A stretch of DNA of 64,000 nt, from contig JALRME010000033.1 in NCBI GenBank assembly GCA_026120035.1, positions 186,001-250,000 on the forward strand. The letters run 5' to 3'. This document shows, one piece after another, positions 43,974-55,323 of this stretch (its first letter is position 1; the number at the start of each line of letters is the position of its first letter). The DNA comes from Coleophoma eucalyptorum. Lineage: Eukaryota; Ascomycota; Leotiomycetes; Helotiales; Dermateaceae. The position numbers and the translations under genes are program-made. Below the pieces are notes generated by a model, which was given only the letters and a program-made list of their open reading frames with translations, was not told the origin of the DNA and did no database searches.

Positions 43974-45584
43974 CTACCATGCTGTCTGAGCAGCGAGATA
44001 TTCTCTCCAAAATGCTGCCCTTTCTACGCCTCCTGTCAGGGAGATCGAGTTTGACTCTTTTCCCAAGCGCATGATTCTTTTGCTATCTGTAGGAACAAAC
44101 TCAGACAATCCTTCGCCGTTTGGATCTCCAGATTTTATGAAATTGGACCAGTAGCTCGACATATTTGCCGCAACTTCTTTATCTGCATCACTAAATAGGT
44201 ATCCATCTTGTGCATGGAGGTTATTAAAAACATAAGGAATCTCAGCACCGTGAAAGGCACCCCGCGGACCAGGTCCCGGTTTGTTATAGGTGTATTCTGA
44301 GCGTGGGGCTGTGGTGTGAAAAGGAGGTTTTCGCGGTTTATCAGAACCAGTGCCAGAAACTGCTGGACGAGGCTCTGGAGACGGGTGTGGATAGGTGTAA
44401 AAGTAGCCGAAGACAGGCCTTTCGCTGTGCTTGTGAAATTCGTCAGCCCAAAGCGAGACGCTAACGCGAGAGTGGTCACGAGCAGCCTCGTTCCATGCCT
44501 CTAGAGCGCTAACAGAGTCTGACACTTGGTAGAGCTCAAGAAATCTCTGAGCAAATGGGCCATATTTCTGCTTTGCGCAAGACTTGAAATCATCTGCGGA
44601 AAATTCAGGATCGGAATAGTTTCCACCTTCGTCCAAATTGTGGCCGGTTAGGATAGAGATGTCATCCGGCATACCATTGTTTAGGGCCTCGGAGTAGCTG
44701 CATTGGAAAACCCAACCATCGATACACGGACGGTAAAATGGAGGGGTTCCCCAAACATCATCATTCCTGTTGTTGCCTTCTAAGAGGGTTTGGAGGTCCA
44801 TTTTCCGCATCTCTGCAATATTTAAGGCACCTTTCTCCTTTAATATTCCAGCACCTTGCGTCTCTGCCTTCTCCTTAGTACGGTATGCTGGAGCCAGACC
44901 GCTGAGAAGAGGATCTCGAGGATATCTCAATCCAGACTGGCAAATTGCACCTCTAAACAGCCCCCGTGACAGAGGAGAAAAGACATGGATACCTGTAGAT
45001 GCAGATCCAGCAGATTGCCCACCAATTGTGACTTTAAGGGGATCTCCACCGAAAGCCGCTATATTTTCGTGGACCCATTGAAGTGCAGCAATCTGATCAA
45101 GAATGCCATAGTTGCCGGATGCATTGTGTCCTGACTCTAGACTTAATTCCGGAGTAGCTAGAAAACCCAAGATCCCAACCCGATAGTTGAGAGTGACAAC
45201 AATAAGACCTTTCGAAGCAAGACCAGTACCGTCGTATGCGGGCATGGAACCGGCACCGAAAATGAAACGTCCACCGTATATCCAGACAAAAACCGGAAGC
45301 TTCTTGTCAATGGATTTCGCTGGCGTCCATACGTTAAGAGATAGACAGTCCTCGCTTTGGTGGATATTCATATGTGGGGGAGTCACCTGAGGACATGCAG
45401 GACCGAAGCTGTCCGCAACGCGCACTCCTTCCCAGGGTGAAGGAGGCTGTGGCGCGCGCCATCGATTGTCACCAGCGGTATCGGCAGCAAAAGGCAGCCC
45501 TTTGTATACCGTGATGTTCTCATTGTATTCGGATGGAACGCCCTGGACAAGGCCGGTCGAGATCTTGATTGTTGGGCACGCCAT
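43974..45584 (-). CDS. type B carboxylesterase/lipase
   Basis: A 536-residue, single-exon serine esterase of the cholinesterase-like family. The conserved opening YKGLPFAADTAGDNRWRAPQ, SEDCLSLNVW and LNYRVGILGF are present. The nucleophile is Ser191 in GGQSAGS, where most members have GESAGG. The acid lies in HNLDEGG and the histidine in GAFHGAEIPY. The oxyanion loop reads YGGRFIFG instead of the usual HGGGF. There is no signal peptide, so an intracellular enzyme is likely. The Gln in place of Glu at the elbow is also found in some fungal secondary-metabolism esterases. The substrate is unknown. The promoter lies in the gene-free region to the right. Confidence 0.88.
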   Translation of the reverse strand: MACPTIKISTGLVQGVPSEYNENITVYKGLPFAADTAGDNRWRAPQPPSPWEGVRVADSFGPACPQVTPPHMNIHQSEDCLSLNVWTPAKSIDKKLPVFVWIYGGRFIFGAGSMPAYDGTGLASKGLIVVTLNYRVGILGFLATPELSLESGHNASGNYGILDQIAALQWVHENIAAFGGDPLKVTIGGQSAGSASTGIHVFSPLSRGLFRGAICQSGLRYPRDPLLSGLAPAYRTKEKAETQGAGILKEKGALNIAEMRKMDLQTLLEGNNRNDDVWGTPPFYRPCIDGWVFQCSYSEALNNGMPDDISILTGHNLDEGGNYSDPEFSADDFKSCAKQKYGPFAQRFLELYQVSDSVSALEAWNEAARDHSRVSVSLWADEFHKHSERPVFGYFYTYPHPSPEPRPAVSGTGSDKPRKPPFHTTAPRSEYTYNKPGPGPRGAFHGAEIPYVFNNLHAQDGYLFSDADKEVAANMSSYWSNFIKSGDPNGEGLSEFVPTDSKRIMRLGKESNSISLTGGVERAAFWREYLAAQTAW

Positions 45585-47822
45585 GAAGACTGTAAATGTT
45601 CTATATGGGGAATTATAGTGTTCAATGGAGAAGACTAATCTCTGACGTACCTGTCCTGAACGGACAGAATTCTTATGTACGGAACTAGGCCATATTAACC
45701 GACTCCGAACATCTGCCGATAAGTCCGTATACTTTGACTAATCCACTAATTCACGTTAAGCTGTTAAGAACTATGTAAATATCTTGAAAGCTTATCTAAA
45801 ATTTATGTAAAGAAATAAGATAAGTGGTAGATTCCTTTTCTCTTTGAAATACTAAATTAAAATTAAAGCAGTAGCTAGAGTTCGTAGAAATTAAGAGATA
45901 ACTTCATTCTTCTTACACTATCATATTTCTACTATTCAACAAAGTTCAAACTTGAAATTGTAACGAAATGAATTAAACGGTTTGAATTATAAATGATTTT
46001 ACACCCCTAAACTGTTTCGGTAAATAATAGGCCATGGCAAGCAAAATATGGATAAGCCCGCCTTATAAGCACCTTAGCCTCCACAAATATGTCTGAATAT
46101 AAATCACTGAATGGCAACAATGGGCATCTTCGGTGAGAGCTCTGAAATAATGACAGACTGCTTCTCGGTCAGGTGGGCTATCTATTATACTAAATCTGGA
46201 AGGCATGCGACGACCCAAGTGGTTAATTTCAATACAAGACTAAAGCCTATCTTTTTAGTTAACCTTGTCGCTAGATATAGGGCTCTAAGCTTCCATAATA
46301 TTTTGGCGATGATTTTAGGGTTCCTAAGAGATAAGATATACAGATTTGGGATTTGACTGTAACTTTGGCATTGCTGGGACGAGCTGAAATGCTACTATTG
46401 CCTCGGAAGAAGGTGAGGAGTATTACAGTACTGCACACCCAGAAAGGAAGACCGCGACCAAGGTTGGAACGAGCGAAAATGAGGGCAGCCTCAGGAGCGG
46501 AAATTCTGTTGAGATATCATGAGAAGCGCTGTAGAAAAGTACCTACCTATCATGAGTGGCCTGTTTTGCTCCTCTGTCGATCTTTTATCTAAGGTAAGAT
46601 ACCCACTTTACGAAACCGATCTAACTAACCGTGCGAGCAAGCAAAATAACAATCAATTAATGACCAGCTTCATCTTGGAAATAGGCGGATATAGCATTTT
46701 TAGCCACGACAGCATGAGCTAAGGGTCAGCTTTCACAAGTAAATCGGATTGGATGAACAAAGGTTATGTTAATGGAAATCCCGAGCACAGTGCATGTACA
46801 GAGACCCACTGGAAGGAACGCGACCCATGCGAATGCGGCAGCCATTACTGTTCAATGTGATCCTTATCTTACCTAATCTATAAACGGTACAGAGCCCCAC
46901 CTATTCAGCCATTGTAAGGACTGAATTCTGGTACTCTATTAGTAGTTTAATAGTAAGAAGGTGGGATCGAAGTTATGTTTGATGTCAATGAAAGTGTCGT
47001 TCATGTTCTTCAAACCCGACAACATGTCTACTTCGATGGCTAGTGATTACTGGAACTAGGGATTAGCTAGCTATAGTACTGTACGATATCGCTCGAGTTT
47101 CTTTTTTTGGAGCCCCACATTATACGTGAATAGAAGGTCACATCACCTAAAGTTGTAGATCGGTCTCGTTTAAACCAGGAATTCATTGGATGAAGTACTT
47201 TCGTACTTAAATGGAGCGGTGCGTTTTGCTGAATTGGTCCTTGCAAAATAGTAAATCCCTCTCCTTTATGCAATAAATGTTTTCAGTACTAAAAAGCATT
47301 ACTCTGTAATTGAGCAATATAAAAGTATCAATCAACGGCTGTAGAACAATATTTTAAGTTAATGATATTTTGATTTCTATTATTGCTTCTGTTTCTAACA
47401 CGGATGGTGAGACATGATTTTGGAATAGTTTCAACTTACGTAAAAACGGCTAATCCTAATATGTCATCAATGTGGAGCAAAATGATGCATGTTATGTGTG
47501 CTGAATCCTCTATTAAATTATCGTTCTATTTTCTCACCAATAATCTGTTGATATCTGACGAGACAATCTGAACCATTTTTTGTCAGCTTTTGGTATTAGT
47601 ACTATGTGTGAACTTAGGCATATCTCTGACATATTTAACAGTAAATATCCCTCGTCACCTTGTTTTCAAGTCTTAAATACACCTCTTATCTAATTCTGGC
47701 TTATACTCTAACCTAAATTACAACAAGCAACTCTTCACTGACCGTCTGTGATCATTATCTAACTACCTACTATCACTCCCGTGTATCACCACCCCTTCTC
47801 GAACTACTTAACTATCATAGCC
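45585..47822. other. 2.2-kb AT-rich gene-free region
   Basis: Only short unsupported frames; nothing resembling a protein family, tRNA or repeat was recognised. The last 150 bp, rich in C/T and CTA-type words, look like the promoter of the SDR gene. Confidence 0.45.
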
Positions 47823-48823
47823 ATGCCACAACTTGTATATTTCGTGACTGGATGCAGTGCAGGCTTTGGACTGGCACTCGTCCACCAGATCGTAGAACGA
47901 GGAGACCTAGTAATTGCCACCGCGAGAGATATCTCAAAAATATCAAATCTTAAGGGAAATAATGTTTCCATTGCTCAGCTGGATGTTACATGGCCAGTCC
48001 CAAAAATACAAGAGATGATGAAAGCAGCAGTTGAAATCCACGGCCGGATCGACGTTCTCATTAATAATGCGGGTATTGTGGTTCCAGGAACACTAGAAGA
48101 GATAGCGTAAGTCTTTCCCATACCAGTGTTGTATCTCTACTTCTGTATCTTAAAAGACTAATGGATTATATACTTCAACAGTCCAGAAATGTTCGTCAAA
48201 CAATACCAGACCAATGTTTTCGGTCCCTTAAATGTAACCAAATCTCTACTCCCACATTTTCGCTCCCGCAAAGCTGGAACAATAGTCTGGGTTGGTTCCA
48301 TGACATCATGGGGTGGTTCACCTGGAGCTGCAGGATATAGTTCCACTAAAGCAGCACTTGGCAGTAAGCATTCAACTCTTCTTCTACTTCTATAATTCAT
48401 TTTTCCCTACACTACTCACAACTATTAACCAAATAAACAGTTATAGCACAAGTCCTCAACGACGAAGTAAAATCATTTGGAATTCGTACATTGCTCGTAG
48501 AACCAGGGCATTTCCGAACTTCCCTTCTCTCATCCGTGAAGATGGAAGATACCTGTTCGACTCTCATTCCGGACTATGAGCCCATCAGAACTCAATTTGC
48601 GGCTGGATTAGAATATTACGATGGAAAGCAGCCTGGTGATGCTGAGAAGGGCGCTTCTCGTATTTTGGACTTGATTACGAGTTCGGGGGAGGCAGCTGGG
48701 AAGCAAATAGTGTCGAGGATTGCTCTCGGTTCGGATGCGCCAGCTGTTGTTTCCGGGCTTTGTAATGAGACGCTCCAGACGTTGGCGGAATGGGATGGGT
48801 TTATTAGATCTACGGATATATGA
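47823..48823 (+). CDS. classical short-chain dehydrogenase/reductase
   Basis: An NAD(P)-dependent oxidoreductase of 282 residues in three exons: 47823-48106, 48182-48363 and 48441-48823, with consensus GTAAGT and GTAAGC donors. The cofactor motif is TGCSAGFG, followed by the structural NNAG, the catalytic Ser in VGSMTS and Y-x3-K in GYSSTK. The post-catalytic LLVEPGHFRTSL places it with the classical SDRs that include fungal oxidoreductases related to bacterial YusZ-like enzymes. An in-frame ATG at 47781 would add 14 residues before the usual start MPQLVYFVTG and is considered unlikely. The substrate is unknown. Confidence 0.9.
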
Positions 48824-49611
48824 AGATATTATTATTTGGCGTTGGGATTTATTGTACGGTATGGGGATCTCTGCGTTTGCATAACTGTGGTTTGCCAGAA
48901 GCCCAGCCTTCTCGGTTATAGGCTGGAGGATGGGACGAGACAGTGCACTGGTCAGAGACAAACAACCGCTGAAGTAGACTGGATGGCCAGTATTGTTTTT
49001 ATTTGTCATATGGTGTACTTAGGGTTTGGTAACAACAAGATAACCTGACGAAATATAAACTCTCCATCCCCGTTGTGCATGACGTTGATCCATAATATTT
49101 CTAAAGTCACGAGCATACCAGAGACAATACTAAAGATGTTATACTAGTAATTTCAACTGGAATGTATTTGTTTTCCAAAGGACTTGGGATTTATTAGCGA
49201 TTCCTAAGTTGTATTACAAATATTTATCAAACTACAGGATAGTACGGGTTGAAAGATTTTCTGATTATTAAAGTATTACATTACTTCTTGAAACTTTAGA
49301 ACTACTAGGAGAGCAAAGCAGGCGTTAAAAAGCATCAAGATACTGATATTAAAGGGATTTTTTCTTCTGCCTCTGGCTCTATTATCCGTAATTCTTATGG
49401 TAATCCCGTACTGATTTCCAGAGGATACACCGTTGTTTGTAGTAATCTAATAATATAACTCGTTATTCTCAACACCCTCTACAAATCCAGAGGATTTGCT
49501 TTTAGAGGATAGAGGGGCACGGATCACACGGTCTACGCATTGAATATAATTAGCATCGCACTTTTTCAACATGAATCTGGTGTGGTTTTTTTCTCTGAGT
49601 CTTCCCTCATT
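48824..49611. other. intergenic between convergent genes
   Basis: AT-rich 3' flanks of the SDR and DUF2235 genes. No feature recognised. Confidence 0.45.
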
Positions 49612-51316
49612 TTATTTTAACGTACCAAGTGTTAAATCGCGTAAGTTATTCTTGCAACGCCTTTCAACGTCGCCAATTTTAGCCTGCTTTAGTGTCACTG
49701 GGTTCGAAGTAAATCCTCCTTGGCTACTCCATGTCTTCCCAGCCCCACTTGTGAAATCTCGTAGTGCGATACAAGGCCAGTTGGTTTTTAATAATCCTAT
49801 TTCCAAATTTCGATCGTCGATAGAGCCATGAATGTACTCGTTGGTCACGTAGTCGGACTTTTTGCGGCCTTCTGCAGGCTTCGCTTCGTATCTACCAGGA
49901 GTTCGAACTCCAAACATGCTCTGAAGTTGTTTTGTGAAGAGGTTAATGGTGAGGAGCCCTAGAAGGAAATATCCGAGGTCATAGAGAAAAATCATGAGAT
50001 CTCTAGTAAGTTCAAGGCCGGGTCCGCTGCCATACCATATCGCTGCCATTTTGTCTTTGGTGACCCACTTCTCTCTGGAATCCCCTTGCGCAGGATCCAA
50101 TAACAAGTAGTCAGAGTCAAGATCAAGCAGATTGTACTTGGTCAGTTGCGAAGCCATCCACCCGAAAGCGATGCCGGACAAGGCTGGGTGTTGCAAGCCC
50201 CCACCAACATGACTATGCGTACCACTGAACCATACTTGCTCCAGAAGTGTAGTGCCGTCCCAGTCGTCATTGGGATCTGGAGATCGGGCCTTTACTTGGT
50301 CCTTGCGCTGGAACCATAAAGTAGGCTTAAACGGAATCCTTGCCTCGTCGAGTGATAATGCGTGAAAAGCGTATTTGACACCTTTAGGAAGCTCCGTATT
50401 TTTCAATTCATACTGCTCTCCTAGAATCAATCTAAGGAAAGAGATGTTTCTCATCCATGATGGCAAAATATCATTGATCGGGTTGTGAAACCTTCATAGA
50501 CCGTTAACGGCGTGCCGACTAGTGATAATGAGTTTCTACTAACCCAACGGTGTCAAAAACACCAATGACCTCGATAGTACCATCATCTAACTTGAAGAGA
50601 CCGTGTCTGTCTCGATAATCTTTGTCATTCGCCAGCCGTGTTTCGTCACAATTTGCATCATAGAAATTTTCATAGACCTTGCCGAAGTTGTCCATCCCTT
50701 TGTAGAAATCTTATTAGTAATTTCATCTCTGACTCAGCTTTACTTCCAAGGGTCCAATACTACTAACCTCTTTTACTTAGAAGACCCATGCCAGTGATCA
50801 ATCCTCCAATAGCTCTGGCAGTATATGCGCCACGGGAGAAGCCAAAAATTGCAATGGTATCACCCTTGACATAATTGTTTGCTAAAAATCCATACACACT
50901 ACGGATCTTCTCTGAAAGACCAATACCAAAAGCACCTAAAACTATATGTGAGTTTCAGGGGGACTACGACGTCAAACAATACATACCTCCTCCGAGAGCA
51001 CCTCCAATCCCTGTACCGACACCAGACTGATAGTAAGTGACCTGATCTATCTGGACTCTAGCCATTTGGCCTGCCTCATTCTTCCTGTAAACCCATGTTG
51101 TTGGTTTGATAGCTCTAGTCAAGCGGACAATATTGGTTGGCCAACTTGGTATCGGATTCGATGCCTTGTCAGCGCTTTGCCATGATCCTACAAAAGACCT
51201 TGCTTTAGAGTGAAAATTTCTTCCGTTTCAGTGCACTTACCATCACAAAGGATCACAAGCCTTTTAGGATTGCGGGTAGTGTCCTGATTTTGGGTAATTC
51301 CTGTTAAAGCTGGCAT
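49612..51316 (-). CDS. DUF2235 (T6SS phospholipase Tle1-like) hydrolase
   Basis: A 492-residue alpha/beta-hydrolase of the DUF2235 family, exons 51316-51241, 51187-50987, 50935-50768, 50697-50544 and 50491-49612. The family start RLVILCDG-SWQSADKAS is split by the first intron. The central GDTIAIFGFSRGAYTARA (about residues 118-135) holds the nucleophile Ser. VIGVFDTVGFHNPIND and EQVWFSGTHSHVGGG carry the acid and histidine regions. The C-terminal part includes a hydrophobic stretch (LMIFLYDLGYFLLGLLTI) that could touch membranes. Bacterial relatives are antibacterial phospholipases delivered by type VI secretion; the role of the many fungal members is not established. There is no signal peptide. 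Confidence 0.88.
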
Positions 51317-52445
51317 TATTTCTGTTGCAACCGACAATGTGACTAAGTAAATAATTGGTAAAAGACACCCACCAGAGAGCTGGATGATTGAAGATTGAAA
51401 AACTAAAAGAAGAAATACCTATTCTTTATATATATTTGGTTATACTTGAGTAGAGACTGCAAGCAGGATGTGCTTCAAATCTACTTTTGCAAGTAGAATT
51501 GCTACTATTAAGAGTCGGCCTAAACGCCCGCTAAGAAACATCATGAGTGAATTTTGCTTACTGCGAGCATTTACAAACTTAGAAATGCATTCATGTTTGC
51601 GGACAGTTCCCAAAGTTCAGCTCGTCAGCAAACTCAAAGCTTCTCCCCGAGCTGAGAAATGTAGCGGGTTTCACGTGAATTGTGACTTTCGGTGATCACA
51701 TGTGATAAACCTAGGGAGGTACGGACCGCAACCCTTCCACAAACTCCAAACCTAAGAATCAGTTTGGCATGGGAAAGCCGCACTCTTGTGAGGTACCATA
51801 CAGGGTGTTCTTTTGGGAAGCAAAGTCCGTAAAGTAAAAGTCGAACCTTGGGGAGGCGATACGTGACCGGATTCGGAAATGATACACGACTTATAGTTAA
51901 AGTATGTTGGACGCGACGGGAGCATGCCGCTTCATCCAGTTCAGCCTAAAGTTACTTCGACTGGTCGAACTGTACTTTACCCAAGTTACCGTGGCTTTAG
52001 TGTGTAGTATATAATGATCCCCTCTGCTCTAGTCTACATAGTCTACATAGTCTACATGTTAGGTAAGGAATTCGTATATTGTTTGTAATTATATTGTTTG
52101 TAAATATGTGCTTGTATATCTCTCATATCATTAAATCAGAGTAAGCGAATTATGGAACACAGAATTTATCAAAGCAAGATAACGATAGCTCGTAAATCTA
52201 AAGGAAAGTAGCGCATGTTGCCAATAAAATATTAATCTCTTCGTAGTTAATAAGAATTGTGCCATGATTTGGGTATAGTTTGATTTAAATCACGTTGCAA
52301 CATTTCTACTTTATCAGAACAGATCGGCGATCTGTTTCATTCACTAGGATAAAAGAAATAGTAGTTCAAACTATAAGGAATACTGCCCAGGAACGGGTAC
52401 AGAATTTAAGTATGGTGGATACAAGGACAAAACATATGCTCGTCA
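51317..52445. other. intergenic with a short tandem repeat
   Basis: No gene was recognised. A 9-bp unit AGTCTACAT is repeated three times at 52031-52057. The rest is AT-rich. Confidence 0.45.
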
Positions 52446-54593
52446 TCAGTATGGAACACTGATTCTGGTCTCCCCAAGATCTTCCAAAATAGCATCACTA
52501 GCCTTCTCACTTATCATGTAGACGGGAACGACAATGAAGAAGCCAGGAATACGCGGGAAAACGGACGCATCAACAACTCTGAGACTGTCTACACCACGAA
52601 CGCGGAAACGAGAATCAAGAACAGCTTTGGGATCGTTATCGGCACCAATGGGACAAGTGCATGAAGCGTGATGGCCCCATGCCTCATTGCGAATAAACTG
52701 CTTGACTTCTTCCCGCGAAGCCCATTGGCGGCCTGGGTTTACCTCTGTTAGTTTGCCAGTAAATGTGGTGTGGACTTTATCCATAACTTCACGAGCAATG
52801 TCAAGGCCTTCAGTGATAGCGTCAAGATCTCGCTCCGCCTCACGACGTTGAACCGGATCTTTTGAGTCGAGTGGAAAATAGTTGAAGTCAATATCAGGCT
52901 CGTCTAGAGGGTTGGCTGATTTGAGCTTGACGGTTCCCGCCGCATTATGCGTGTGGGCTTTAAGTACGGCCCAAGTAAAATGCCTTTTATCTTCAGTAGT
53001 CTTTGGTGAGTATCCTGGATAATAACCCTTGAATAACGCAGGGCCACCAAAAATGAAAAGATCGGGGTCGCTGTCAGCATGGCTAGACTTTCTCACCATA
53101 CCAACGCTGAGTCCATTCGATAAATACGGGCCTTTTTTCTGATTCCATTCTGCAAGACCTGGGTCTCCTGGCTGCCCAAATGTGCATTTAGCAATGATGG
53201 GGAAATCACTAGGCAATTCGGTGACAATGGGAATTTCATAACGATCTTGGAGATTGGTTCCCACCCCGGGCAAATCTTTGACAATCGGAATACCAAATTT
53301 CTCCAGCTCAGCCTTCGGACCGACACCGCTCAACTTGAGGAGTTGTGGAGTACCGAAGGCTCCAGCAGCAAGGATAACCTCTCGGGACACGAGGACATGA
53401 TGTTTAGTACTAGTGGCAGTAGCATTGTATTGAGCATCAGCCTTATACAAATGCTTGCCCTCAAGAAACTCAATCCCAATTGCTTTGGCAAGGGTCGAAT
53501 TCTGGTCGAAAAGTATGCGAGTAGCAAGGCAGCCTGTCCTGATTTCTAATGGAAAATGCTGAGAAGTATTTACAAGAAGTTCGCGAGTTCCATTTCGTTT
53601 TCCGTTGCTTGTAGCAAGAGGTAATTGGTAGATACCTTCCCTTGAATCCCGTTTGAGATCATCAGTGTTGAGATCATTACTGAGTAGTTGATGTATTTGC
53701 TTGAACTTGTCATCAACTGTCTGGAGGATGGTATGCCCCATAGAACCAGCAGCAGCAGCGACGATGGATATAACCTTTGGGTCTGTAAGTGCCAGTTTGA
53801 GATCAGCACGGTTTGTACCAAGCCAACCATTGTAGCCGTGGCCGCTACTCGACTCGCTCCCTTGTGGGAGGTACTCGCACCGCTCTAAAATCTTGAAGTA
53901 CTTGCGCATCTTCAATGGAGTCCATGAACTATCACCCGTGACATCGGCAATGTTTTCCCAGTCGCTCGCATGTGGATAGATGGTAATCAGGGCATTGTGC
54001 GCCGTGCAGCCTCCAAGTGTTCCTGCACGTGGATAAAAGATCCCCTTTTGTGTTGAACCTTTAGGCGGATCTAGTCCAACGTAAATCTTTCCATCGGGCG
54101 TATCCCAGGTCATTTTGGAATCCTTCTGTGCAATCTTCTCGTCTCCATAATGCTTGACGAAGTAATCCCAGCTCATTGCTGGATCCTCGGTAGATTTAAA
54201 ATTGAAAGCTGGAACTTGGTAGTTTAGATTGTTCCCTTGATCATCTCCCGCTTCGAGGAGAAGAACCTTATGTCCGTTGCGCGCTAGATTGGCAGCTAGT
54301 GGTCCGCCGCCAGCTCCAGAGCCGACAACGACGTACTCATAGCCTTCTAATATATCAAAGTCCTCCGTCCCATTTGAGTGACCGTTTGAATGACCGTTGG
54401 CATGACTGTTTGAATGACCATTTGAGTGACCATTTGAATTTCCATTTGAATTGCCGTTTGAATGACCATTTGTTGACCCACTGCCGTTTGATTTAGCGTT
54501 CTGGTGTCCATTTTGGTGATCATTTTGATGATCATTTTGAGATATGGAATCCGCGTTAACTCCCGGCACCTGGTTTCTGGAGATGGTAGCCAT
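52446..54593 (-). CDS. GMC oxidoreductase with Asn/Gly/Ser/His-rich N-terminal extension
   Basis: A 715-residue FAD-dependent glucose-methanol-choline oxidoreductase, single exon. The FAD motif YVVVGSGAGGGPLAANLA starts near residue 86. The GMC signatures PRAGTLGGCTAHNA and ILAAGAFGTPQLLKLSGVGP follow, and the catalytic His lies in WGHHASCTCPIG near residue 650. The end SLRVVDASVFPRIPGFFIVV is complete. Residues 18-75 are a low-complexity tract of DHQN and NGHS/SNGN repeats not seen in typical family members. No secretion signal precedes it, so the enzyme is probably intracellular, more like choline dehydrogenase or aryl-alcohol oxidase relatives than the extracellular enzymes. Substrate unknown. 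Confidence 0.9.
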   Translation of the reverse strand: MATISRNQVPGVNADSISQNDHQNDHQNGHQNAKSNGSGSTNGHSNGNSNGNSNGHSNGHSNSHANGHSNGHSNGTEDFDILEGYEYVVVGSGAGGGPLAANLARNGHKVLLLEAGDDQGNNLNYQVPAFNFKSTEDPAMSWDYFVKHYGDEKIAQKDSKMTWDTPDGKIYVGLDPPKGSTQKGIFYPRAGTLGGCTAHNALITIYPHASDWENIADVTGDSSWTPLKMRKYFKILERCEYLPQGSESSSGHGYNGWLGTNRADLKLALTDPKVISIVAAAAGSMGHTILQTVDDKFKQIHQLLSNDLNTDDLKRDSREGIYQLPLATSNGKRNGTRELLVNTSQHFPLEIRTGCLATRILFDQNSTLAKAIGIEFLEGKHLYKADAQYNATATSTKHHVLVSREVILAAGAFGTPQLLKLSGVGPKAELEKFGIPIVKDLPGVGTNLQDRYEIPIVTELPSDFPIIAKCTFGQPGDPGLAEWNQKKGPYLSNGLSVGMVRKSSHADSDPDLFIFGGPALFKGYYPGYSPKTTEDKRHFTWAVLKAHTHNAAGTVKLKSANPLDEPDIDFNYFPLDSKDPVQRREAERDLDAITEGLDIAREVMDKVHTTFTGKLTEVNPGRQWASREEVKQFIRNEAWGHHASCTCPIGADNDPKAVLDSRFRVRGVDSLRVVDASVFPRIPGFFIVVPVYMISEKASDAILEDLGETRISVPY

Positions 54594-55323
54594 ATTCTGA
54601 TATATAATTATAACTTGTACTGCTTAAAGAGTTGGATAATATTACTCCCAGCAAATTCATTTTTGCTGGGTTTGTAGGAGTTTTTATATTCCATTGCCAT
54701 AAGGAAACCATGAGTGAGGCACATGATAAACGCCCATCAGGTGGACCTTCTGCAAACACTATGACAGCCCACAACCCGTATTGCTTAGAAAAGGTTTAAA
54801 TGAAATGCGTAACAAATCTAATGAAAGTATAGTTGAACTCACTCAAACTCTCAGCTCATCTGACTGTCAGAAACTAGCTTCCTGGGACTACTGGATCATA
54901 CAGGAGTAACTATTCTCTGACTAACTGTACGTGAGATATGGTTAAGAAGTGGAAGTTTGACGTAGTGATTTTGTTTGCAGCTTCTTATTCCAGCCTCCGC
55001 AGATAAAATACTATGGTAAGGTCTGAAAACGCTGCTTACATCGGATTACTTCAAAAGCTGTCTGATTTGTTGGGAGCCTAAGTTGGTATGCAGCTTATGT
55101 GGCAACGTCAACTACAAACTTTTACTAAGTATTACGCAGAGACTTAACTTATTTAAAATATAACTAAAAGTATCTGCCTAAGTTGACTATATAATCGCCT
55201 TTGTGCCTCAGATGTTTTTGCAACCCAGATGTCCTGGAACAGCCAAACTATCTTCAACTTACCCCAAAATCCAATCCAATCATACTCTTCACCACCCAAT
55301 ATGGTCAGCATCATTACCACTAC
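54594..55323. other. intergenic upstream of the GMC gene
   Basis: Promoter region of the GMC gene, then AT-rich sequence. No additional gene was recognised. Confidence 0.45.

Noticed and set aside
46353..46722. Short open frames in the 45.6-47.8 kb gap
   Set aside because: No similarity, no splice pattern and AT-rich codons; consistent with chance.
52031..52057. AGTCTACAT x3 as a regulatory array
   Set aside because: A three-copy 9-bp microsatellite 380 bp past the GMC gene's stop has no supporting context.
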